Shown here one piece after another: positions 1-7,480 of a stretch of DNA of 21,518 nucleotides. The stretch's first letter is position 1, and every line of letters begins with the position of its first letter. The notes below the pieces were generated by a model, which saw only the letters and a list, made by a program, of their open reading frames with translations, had not been told where the DNA came from and did not search any database. The position numbers and the translations under genes were made by a program. The DNA is from Saccoglossus kowalevskii (lineage: Eukaryota > Hemichordata > Enteropneusta > Harrimaniidae): contig NW_003126887.1 of the NCBI RefSeq assembly GCF_000003605.2, forward strand, positions 333,630 to 355,147, written 5' to 3'.

Positions 1-761
1 AAACAATTTTCCCCTGAAATAAATTCCAGTGAAAATGCCATTTCCCCTCATACTCTATTGAGACACAGCGCAGTGGAAAATTGGATTCACATGTAATGCT
101 TGAAAACATGTCAGCAAAAATAAATTAAGTGAAATTATACGCGTCTTCATAATAGTTGGAAATGAACAAACTACACCCGACCCTACCACTCCATATACAA
201 TGTAAACTACACCCCAAAACATCCTTTCACCCACAGTTACTACCGTGTTTCACCAGTGTATTCTATTTGACGTCAGGAGAAATTGAAATAAACAAATTAA
301 TTATAATTTCAGCCTCTAGTTGAGCACTGATTAAATAAACTACCTCGTCTTTATGTCAACTTGCAGTTATTCGTTGCCTACATCAGTGATTTCAATCCCA
401 GGAATTTCACTCGCTGTTAATTGCATGGGAGTGCCAGTCTTTAATGAATTTCTATTGTCATGTCAATTTCTTGCGATTACTCGAACATTAAGCTGTAACC
501 ACATACCGCCTAGGTGCTGTAACTAAATCCTGGTTAGGCAGGCTTGAACTATGCATGTGAAGCCAGCTGTGGGGTATATTCAATCCTATAGATTTCTCAT
601 TGTTTGGTAACTATTTGCTGCAAATGCAACAAAAATCAATATAAAAAATATTACCCACACAGCATTCTACAGGTTACTTGTATTATGTAGATATTATTAT
701 TACTGACGTTAAAACATTTTTCATAACGATAATGATTAATATTGCTTGTTTATCGTTCTAG
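1..761. other. Intron of TYR-A running in from the left edge; no gene seen
   Basis: No reading frame here matches tyrosinase or any family I recognise. By comparison with TYR-B this should be the 3' part of the intron between the signal peptide/EGF/CuA exon and the PYWDW exon. It ends in a pyrimidine-containing stretch and CTAG. Confidence 0.6.
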
Positions 762-1140
762 GTGAACAATGACGATGACTTTGCTATACCGTACTGGGAC
801 TGGAGTGGTGCACCCAACTGTGAGATTTGTACTGAAGAATATATGGGGAAGAATTCGCCTTCTCCGCCTCATAACATCCTAGGCGAGTTTTCTGGATGGA
901 AGGATCTATGCTCTGATTTTCAACGTTTCCATGATATTGGCTTGATTTGTAGTAACAACGAGGTTTCGAATCTGCCGAGTATTACACGAAATCCCGGTGG
1001 TGACAGTCTTTTAGACGAGTTGCCTTCTCTAGAAGCACTTTATTATACGTTGAGTATGACTGATTATGATACAAGACCGTTGGTACCAACATTGAATGTG
1101 TCGATTACCTCTCCTTGTAGTTTTCGGAATATTCTAGAAG
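762..1140 (+). CDS. TYR-A exon equivalent to TYR-B exon 2 (central tyrosinase core)
   Basis: This 379-nt exon runs from a TTCTAG acceptor to a GTATAG donor and ends in phase 1. It encodes PYWDW, the CEIC pair and the conserved SFRNILEG end found in animal TYR proteins. It differs from the TYR-B copy by only about four bases over its first roughly 195 nt, the first 85 or so being identical. A loop of about 65 nt is then strongly diverged, and similarity is high again to the exon end. Confidence 0.93.
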
Positions 1141-4100
1141 GTATAGATGTATGTTATTCCTCGTATTTAACAATATATTCGTCAAAAGATGTAGATATGT
1201 AAACCTTGTCATTATTTAAATATGTATCTTTAAACAATTAAATGTAATAATTCAATTTGTCATTAATAATTGTATTTCCAGGATTTGCTGATTCGGAAAG
1301 ACAGAGTGGTCTGTTCACACCATTTGGATCACAATCACATAACCAAGTACATAGTTACATGAACGGTACAATGGGTGTCGTGGAAACGTCTCCAAATGAC
1401 CCTATGTTCTGGCTGCATCACTCCAATGTAGATAGAATTATGGAGAAATGGATACGACGGTAAGTGTTTCTCTCGTCTTCACTACATACTTAATAATGCT
1501 TTGCCATACATGTGTATGCATTCATGTGGTATGATTGAGGACTATATGTAATCAATATAGCACAAACAAATCACGTACGTTATCTCTATAGTGAACAAAA
1601 CAATACAATACTGGTCGAGTGAGGACGTCGTTTTTAACGCTCTGTCCGTTTTGCCAGGTTTTGGCGTCAGTAATACTGTGGCGGCATGTCTCATGGGTTG
1701 ATATGGTCTCTGCGCTGGCATTGACATAGGATATTTACACGTGCAAGTCGAACCTCTGAAAATTGTTTTATGTACTGTACTCCATTTGTTACCAGACCAC
1801 TGTATTACCAACGCCTTAGCTAACCACGGGCGTGTTATGAGCACGGTGGGAGCAATCCCACGTGGGTGTAAAAACAGCACTAAAACATGTAAAGTCTGTT
1901 TCACTGCCTGATTTATTTTCACTTACAAAATCTGAAAATGTCTGGCTTATTGCCTATCACTTTTCAAATACACATTGTTTGCGTTTAATCTACAACAGAT
2001 ATGAAACAGGTGAAAGATAATTTGAATGACACTGACGAAGTCGATGACATAACAGATAAAAATGTCACCGGTTATTGTTATACAAAATAATGAGACCCAT
2101 GTTGTAACATATAACACTGAAACAGATATGGTTACTAGTCTTTCTAAGAATACGGCTAACAAACGCGTGCGTTCGAATTCGCAAGTTAACAGAGAAAAAC
2201 AAAATGATGACAACACAAAAGATGAAAATATGACTGAAATAATTTTCAAAAAGCGCAAAGATGGAAATGAAATAGAAATTGATGAACGAAATAGCCTTTT
2301 CAATCCCCTTCGCCCTCCAAGCCCCTTTCACACTACTCGCTACTTTCTGAAGTCCCTCTTGATTTAAGAGGATAAACGCATCAGTCATAAGACCTTTGTT
2401 ACACATCAGATCACACTGAATGTAGCGATAATGAAGGGTCTACGGTCTACTATATTTCAACGCATACTAGCAGTGATGAAACAATCATATCAAATGGAAA
2501 TATCAAAGAGATGTCGGTGTCCGCGTAGACTTTCATACAGTCTCTTTTATTTATTTTTCTCAATAAAATAAAATATGAGAGTGTATAAATGGCGAAAGTC
2601 GGGTTACTGTTTACTTCGCGATAACCCGGCTTTCGCCATTTACACTCATATATAAAAATTCATTGAAAAATAAGACTCAAAAATAAAAACTGTATTCAAG
2701 TTTAGTGACCACACCGCACCCTCAAAAGTGCTTTGAATGTGTATGCACCCGTTAACGGCGCTGAACGTATGAAATGTGTTACTAAGCTTAACTAACAATT
2801 TATCAGTTATTTGAATTATGAAAGGAGATTTTAACTGAACTACTCAATGGCAATTTTCAATCGAAATATTAAGTGAAGGTTTAAAACTGATTGTAAATAT
2901 TCACTTGTTATGAAACAATTGCCTAGGTTGAACAATACGTGGTCAATGGAGAGCGCGCTGTGACATATCCAGGATAACGCACTTCGCTTTTTTCTATAAA
3001 TATGTCAAGTGCCGGTAAACTTGCTGGATTTCTTCTTGCACTTGGATATATATGTAATATTACATATGTCAGTGTCATTTCCGTTTCCATATGGTGTGAA
3101 ACTTTGAAGGTGTTCCATTATAGGTTTGCAATACAAACAGTGGTTAGGTCACTTAGGAATTTGAATGTCTGTAGACATAAGATATTGTTCAAATGGTCAA
3201 TCTATTGTTATGAAAAACGGGAACACTGAACATGAAAGCAGAGTAAATGTCAGTAAATATGTTCACGATTTATTAGCGCAATGATGGAATTCAAATAGAC
3301 TAATACAACTTACCCAGTACCTAGTTTAATGGTATCTAATTTTACATAGTACTAACTATTGTTTTCCGTAGTTACAACGCAAACACGACCCACTATCCGA
3401 AGGACAGCACACCAGTAGGACACGATGCGGATTCATATATGGTACCATTTTTCCCAGTAATGACAAATGGAGAATTCCTGCAGAAATCACAAGTATTCGG
3501 ATACACATACGACAATATAGATTCACAAGGTGTGAATATAAAACTTTGTTCAGTTATGCGACAGCATCGATTGTATAGCATTTTAATCTACAATTAGTTG
3601 TCCAATAGATTTAATATTGTTATGTGACATTGTTACTGAATATACATTATAAATTCTGTTTTATACAAAGGATATTATTTCACGTCGCATTTATTTCTAT
3701 TTTAATCACAGGCAAACCGGTTAATAGACGTGAGAGGATAAGAGAGGGGCGTGCCATTAATGGTATGCAAGAATGTGTAGTGCCAATACTTGATAACGAT
3801 CTATATTGTAAGTATTATTGATGACGTCATTTGTTTGTATTCATCTATGTGATATTAATGGTACCAATTGTATTTTATTATGTATTTTGTATTATGTATT
3901 TTATTATTTATGTTATTATGTATTACGTATTTTATTAGGTATTTTATTATGTAGTTTATTAAATTTGGATTTCCTATTGAATAGTTTTTAGTAGCGACCC
4001 TAAGGTGATGGAGGCGGAAGTAAGCGCTATTTTGAGTATGGCACCTTGGAAGGCCTTTCCAATGCAAAGTAAGTAATAATTTTTGTGTGAAAAATTCTGA

Positions 4101-4602
4101 TATCTAATATGCAAATTAGACTATCTATCGCAATATTATATTATGACTGTTATCGAAATATATGTGTTTAATTTCATAAGTGTGATAACAGCATATTGAT
4201 GTGTATCTATGGAAATAACGAAACAAGACATTTAACTACAGCTTTTGTGGGTAGTACTGGTGACTACGAATATGAACGGTTGCAGTCAGACGGGCAAAGA
4301 CCCAATTATGGTAATGAACGAACATGTTACGCTTATACACTAATAAATAAGTCATATTGTTTTGTTCGTGGTCGTTCGTCGTTCGGTTATTTAATATTTG
4401 TTTGTTTGTTTGTTTGTTTGATTCTTTAGATTATTGATTATGTTTTACTGTTACAGATAAAGACAGAACGCCAATAGCAGGAATGATGATCAGTGAAGTT
4501 CTCGTAGTTGGTCTACTTGCCGTTTCTGTCGTGTTTATCGCTACAAAGGGACGAACTGTTTACCGCCGTTATAAGGGTTATCAACGTATAACAGAAAATT
4601 AA
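762..4602 (+). CDS. TYR-A: membrane-anchored tyrosinase, 3' seven exons (5' part outside window)
   Basis: Spliced model: 762-1140, 1282-1459, 3372-3529, 3712-3807, 3985-4068, 4242-4310, 4457-4602. It joins in frame to 1110 nt (369 residues plus TAA). The product belongs to the type-3 copper tyrosinase family, which oxidises phenols or catechols to quinones. Visible features are the PYWDW motif, the CuB site HNQVH followed by NGTM, then NDPMFWLHH, and the block SYMVPFFPV typical of animal TYR/TYRP proteins. All three CuB histidines are present, and Asn follows the first one, as in active tyrosinases. The C-terminus is one hydrophobic helix followed by a basic tail with YQRI. The signal peptide, EGF-like and CuA exons must lie left of position 1, because the first exon starts at a phase-0 acceptor (CTAG before GTG). 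Exon lengths and phases match the complete paralogue at 12333-17944. The acceptor at 3985 is the weakest junction. Family assignment is secure; activity and tissue are inferred. Confidence 0.93.
1282..1459 (+). CDS. TYR-A CuB exon, copper ligands intact
   Basis: This 178-nt exon (acceptor TTCCAG, donor GTAAGT) enters in phase 1 and leaves in phase 2. It encodes the CuB centre: two histidines in HNQVH, and the third in FWLHHSNVD. This is the canonical TYR arrangement. The corresponding TYR-B exon lacks the first of these histidines. Confidence 0.93.
2000..2520 (+). pseudogene. Unidentified broken coding-like segment inside a TYR-A intron
   Basis: Three reading-frame pieces follow one another. 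One starts at about 2000 (MKQVKDNLNDTDEVDD...). A second covers 2062-2367 in another frame and is rich in Asn, Lys, Asp and Glu, with an apparent KKRK basic cluster. A third ends at about 2529 (...SDNEGSTVYYISTHTSSDE...). The composition looks like a hydrophilic protein rather than random AT-rich DNA, but frame changes and stops interrupt it. I do not recognise the family. It may be a decayed mobile-element ORF or a retroposed fragment; it could also be chance. Confidence 0.25.
2536..2694. mobile_element. Palindromic MITE, Tc1/mariner-like ends
   Basis: This is a long imperfect inverted repeat. The inner arms (about 2573-2606 and 2622-2651) are nearly identical with a loop of about 15 nt, and weaker pairing extends outward. 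The outer ends read TA-CAGT and ACTG-TA, which fits a TA target duplication with CAGT-starting terminal repeats, the Tc1/mariner pattern. It has no coding capacity. It would fold into a hairpin of about 155 nt in the TYR-A pre-mRNA. Confidence 0.6.
3866..3962. repeat. AT-rich simple repeat (TATTTTATTATG-like units)
   Basis: Degenerate repetition of TATTTTATTATG and TATTATG words within a TYR-A intron, just upstream of the doubtful acceptor at 3985. This low-complexity tract may have displaced or weakened that exon's splice signals. Confidence 0.6.
3985..4068 (+). CDS. TYR-A linker exon with a poorly supported acceptor
   Basis: The frame of the conserved part (AIL...PWKAF) is clear and matches the TYR-B exon at 16557-16625. 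The donor GTAAGT at 4069 is good. The only AG that keeps frame with the previous exon is at 3983-3984, which adds five residues (FFSSD region) compared with TYR-B. The AGs at 3990-3991 and 3993-3994 both lead to an in-frame TGA. Either the exon has grown by 15 nt, or this copy has a splice or frame defect here. Confidence 0.6.
4397..4420. repeat. (TTTG)6 microsatellite
   Basis: Six perfect TTTG units lie in the last TYR-A intron, a short distance upstream of the terminal exon. Confidence 0.85.
4457..4602 (+). CDS. TYR-A terminal exon: transmembrane helix and cytosolic tail
   Basis: The exon follows a TTACAG acceptor and ends at TAA. It encodes about 20 hydrophobic residues (from MMISEVLVV to VVFIA), then KGRTVYRRYKGYQRITEN. 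The helix is followed by basic residues and a YxxI tail, as in a type I membrane protein. The tail pattern KGR-VY-RY-GYQ-I is shared with TYR-B although the helix itself has diverged. Confidence 0.88.
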
Positions 4603-5325
4603 ACAGAATAGCATTTACATTAAGTTTCCGAATATGCATCTGAAGATACGGATAACAATGATATAATAGTGTGTTAATATATGGACTATAATGTGAATGC
4701 AGTGTGACAGTATTTAAAAAGATAAATTGAATGTGTATAGAGCTTTAAAATACAAAATATATAAAATAAAAGAAGTGAAATAATGTTTATAATTTGTATT
4801 TATTGTAAATGTATTTTTATAATGTTTGGAGAGTGCTAAGCTTTATCGATCACATGATTTGTCAGACCTAAATGAGCCAAAGATGTATATTGTATTGACC
4901 TAGAAGGTCTTGGTCAGTCTACTGTTGTATGCCCGGGGGGGAGGCTGAACGCAAATAGAACCTTTCTTGAGTAGTATGGTTGAATTTACTTCAACTTGTG
5001 ATATCATTCAGCCATAATGATTTCAAAATAAGTTACCTAGTCACCGGCGCCATTGGACAATAATGATTACAAGAAGTTGTTTAACGCCACCGTTGTCGTG
5101 AATTAGAAATACAATTTTGTGTGCACAATGTATTTTTCATTCTGTTGGAAATAAGCCCTGCAATGTGTCAATGTATTGTTAACTTTATACTATGAATGTC
5201 AACTGATATTCAATACAAGCCCTTCTCCCCAATTTAGCGAATTTTACACTCGTAGATCCGTTAGACTTGTCAGATACAATGTACATACTGGACAGTTGTG
5301 ATGTACGACATGTGTATGTTTTTTT
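4603..5325. other. 3' flank of TYR-A, no gene seen
   Basis: Untranslated and intergenic DNA after the TYR-A stop. Apart from the AATAAA at 4765, I see no exon-like frame with splice signals and no recognisable repeat. Confidence 0.5.
4765..4770 (+). other. Candidate polyadenylation signal of TYR-A
   Basis: An AATAAA hexamer lies about 160 nt after the TYR-A stop codon, in an AT-rich 3' flank. It is the first canonical hexamer after the stop. Position and sequence fit; usage is inferred. Confidence 0.5.
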
Positions 5326-5422
5326 AAGGTCAATCCTAGCGGAGGGGACAACGTCCAGGTTATACTAATTCACACGTAATATTTGTTTCCCATAAATGGA
5401 ATTTGTTTTATATTGAATCCAC

Positions 5423-5469
5423 CATACGTTTAACTTACGTCTGTCATCTGACAGATACGAAGAACCACA
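5423..5469 (-). pseudogene. Decayed copy of WAP-gene exon 5 (copy 1)
   Basis: Read on the minus strand, GGTTCTTC...CTGTCAGA..., then AACGTATGGTGG, matches the intact exon end GGTTCTTCTTTTCCGTCAGA... AACGTATGGTGA. Insertions disrupt the frame, and the 5' part of the exon has been replaced by the CA repeat. No open frame survives. Confidence 0.55.
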
Positions 5470-5471
5470 GG

Positions 5472-5493
5472 CACACACACACACACACACACA
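5472..5493. repeat. (CA)n microsatellite
   Basis: About eleven CA units, followed by a degenerate CA-rich tail to about 5503. The tract sits where the decayed WAP exon copy breaks off. Confidence 0.85.
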
Positions 5494-5633
5494 GACACGC
5501 ACACGTCAACTAATTTTAAGGACAATCCTAGCAGAGAGGACCGCCAATAACAGGCAGGTCACCGTCCATGATATGCACATTCACACGCAATATTTATTTC
5601 CAATTAATGGAATTTGTTTTATATTGAATCCAA

Positions 5634-5708
5634 CATACGTTACGTCTATCGTCTGACAGATACGAAGAACCATATGTTCATGATGATTTCATATTCCAAA
5701 AGGGTCCA
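5634..5708 (-). pseudogene. Decayed copy of WAP-gene exon 5 (copy 2)
   Basis: The minus strand retains the acceptor-like TTTGCTAG and CATCATGAACAT, GGTTCTTC and AACGTATG of the intact exon at 7770-7854. An AT insertion after CATCATGAACAT, plus a TGA in the expected frame, abolish coding. It is one piece of a partial tandem duplication of the gene's 3' end. Confidence 0.65.
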
Positions 5709-6092
5709 CTAGCAAACAAAAAACTCAAATTGTTTACGAAATAAAATAGTGCTATACGAAATACAAATCTAGATGAGTTGAGTAACTAATTCTATGATGT
5801 TTAGGTGTTAAATTGTTATTTAAAGGATTGCATCGCACAATTTTTGACATATCATATAGCTGTGCGAAGGTATTGTGACTGCCGAGTAATAGAAGTCAAT
5901 GTGATTCCGTACTGCAGAAAATACACATTCCTGACAACACTATCAATAAATATATGTATTCCAGTCTGTTTTCATAAATGCAAAACATATTCGCGCAAGT
6001 GCGTTTCGTACGACCCGGACGCTTGATTATACTTTGCTCGATTCCATATGTTTTATAAAGCGCGTCGAAAAACAGTTTTATGTGAGTGTCCA

Positions 6093-6463
6093 CGAACCTG
6101 CATCTGTGCTTTGTGAATCACAAACACTGACTCAAACGCTGCATACGAACCTGCATCTATGCTTTGTGAATCACAAACACTGTCTCAAACACTGCATACG
6201 AACCTGCATCTATGCTTTGTGAATCACAAACACTGACTCAAACGCTGCATACGAACCTGCATCTATGCTTTGTGGATCACAAACACTGTCTCAAACACTG
6301 CATACGAACCTGCATCTATGCTTTGTGGATCACAAACACTGACTCAAACACTGCATACGAACCTGCATCTATGCTTTGTGAATTCCAAACACTGACTCAA
6401 ACACTGCATACGAACCTGCATCTATGCTTTGTGGATCACAAACACTGACTCAAACATTGCATA
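6093..6463. repeat. Minisatellite: seven copies of a 53-bp unit
   Basis: Units begin CGAACCTGCATCTATGCTTT at 6093, 6146, 6199, 6252, 6305, 6358 and 6411. They are near-identical, with single-base variants such as GAATCAC/GGATCAC and ACTGACTC/ACTGTCTC. Because 53 is not a multiple of three, each unit is read in a new frame. The open frames here are therefore by-products, not a repeat protein. The first (CATCTGTG) and last (ACATTGCATA) units carry edge variants, as is usual for slippage or unequal crossover arrays. Confidence 0.95.
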
Positions 6464-7279
6464 ACTTACTTGCATTTGTTACTTGTGTCTATTGGAAAGA
6501 TCCAATGACTATACAATATGACTTTAATCTGATTCTAAAATGTGGCTCAACAAATAGTATCATTCTCTAATTAGATCCGACCAATTCATTGTTGCACGGT
6601 CGGAAGCAAGATGTATTATTAATTTTAGTATTAATTTGATCCGATTAATGATTTATTTGCATACCGGTAAATGTAATCGCACGTATTAGAACGTGTTTGT
6701 GATTGTGGGCAACACAGTTATAGTAGTCTGCATATTGCAAATGTACGAAGCCGATGGAAACGATATAGTTATATATTCAGCCATACAGTGCCGTATCACG
6801 GTTAATTTACAATAATACAAACGTCTGTTTCATTGTTTTCATATTCTCATTAATAATTCACACCACGGACATTGAAAGCGTTCGCAAAAGCTTGGATTTT
6901 AGTGATAATGATTTCTATCTGTAATTATGAGTTTACATGTGCGGTTGTCAGTGAGTTGTGCCGGTGCATAAATAACTCTAGGCAATACGTTCTCACAGAA
7001 ATTGCAGATATGATTTCCAATCACAATAAGTGAAAATAAAAATCGTAATGAATAAATGGTATATTTTAAAAACAAGCAAGCGTCAATCACACATAAGCTT
7101 TCCGTTAGTGCGAGGAATTGGAATTGTTGTCATAGTAATATAGCAAGGTGTGTCAGCCGTATATGTGCTAAAATGTGACGTCATGCTTCGAACGCGGTGG
7201 TATTTCACAACTTATAATGCAGCAGTAATTTCAAACTTAAGTATATAGAAAGGATTGATTCAATAATGACAACAATTTT
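6464..7279. other. Intergenic, nothing supported
   Basis: AT-rich DNA between the minisatellite and the 3' end of the WAP gene. Short open frames exist on both strands but have no family match, splice context or composition to support them. Confidence 0.5.
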
Positions 7280-7285
7280 TTTATT
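7280..7285 (-). other. Polyadenylation signal of the WAP gene
   Basis: AATAAA read on the minus strand, about 140 nt after the TAA stop at 7426-7428. It is the first canonical hexamer downstream of the stop and fits a short 3'UTR. Confidence 0.6.
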
Positions 7286-7425
7286 GTTCTTGTATTTCAT
7301 TCATTGAATAATATACACTACTAGATATTATATTCCAGTTGCTTACAATGTATATATATATTTAGACGTAAACTTGGGAATCTGATAACTGACATCTTGA
7401 TAGGCCGCAACACTAGTGTGTGGGT

Positions 7426-7480
7426 TTAGATGAGTGTGCAAGCCCTTTTGGTACACATAGTCCTACCATCATTGCAGAAA
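7426..7480 (-). CDS. WAP gene exon 6: last half of pacifastin/VWC-like domain
   Basis: The acceptor has a strong pyrimidine tract ending TTTTGTCAG. The exon completes the Cys codon and adds FCNDGRTMCTKRACTLI and then TAA. The result CNxCxCxxGxxxCTxxxC is the family signature, which identifies this short exon despite its 55-nt length. Confidence 0.82.

Larger units (their letters stand above)
1460..3371. other. TYR-A large intron with insertions
   Basis: This intron is about 1.9 kb, whereas the same intron in TYR-B is 302 bp. The excess includes a block of visibly higher GC at about 1610-1900, a stretch with coding-like reading frames at about 2000-2520, and a palindromic MITE at 2536-2694. 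The donor is GTAAGT and the acceptor CCGTAG. Nothing recognisable was found between 2700 and 3371. Confidence 0.7.
5326..5715. repeat. Two diverged direct copies of a segment carrying a WAP-gene exon
   Basis: The segment starting at about 5326 (AAGGTCAATCCTAGC) and the one starting at about 5518 (AAGGACAATCCTAGC) are diverged direct repeats about 190 bp apart. Both contain GGAATTTGTTTTATATTGAA and a decayed copy of the minus-strand exon found intact at 7770-7854. The first is interrupted by a CA microsatellite. Confidence 0.65.

Noticed and set aside
1542-1922. Minus-strand open frame with TPKPGKTD, resembling the PKPGK region of non-LTR reverse transcriptases
   Set aside because: Only one short motif-like string fits. 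The YRPI and catalytic blocks are absent and the surrounding residues do not fit.
5805-6026. Cys-containing plus-strand open frame near the minisatellite
   Set aside because: Cysteine spacing matches no module, no signal peptide or convincing splice context is present, and composition is ordinary for the region.
6034-6448. Open frames giving an apparent repeat protein (QTLTQTLHTNLHLCF)
   Set aside because: They are by-products of the 53-bp minisatellite, which is not a multiple of three and has no gene signals.
6839-7090. Alternative last exons of the WAP gene on the minus strand, from acceptors at about 6891 and 7096
   Set aside because: Both start with a Cys-x-Cys by chance but lack the G...CTxxxC pattern and have poor pyrimidine tracts, unlike the acceptor at 7481.
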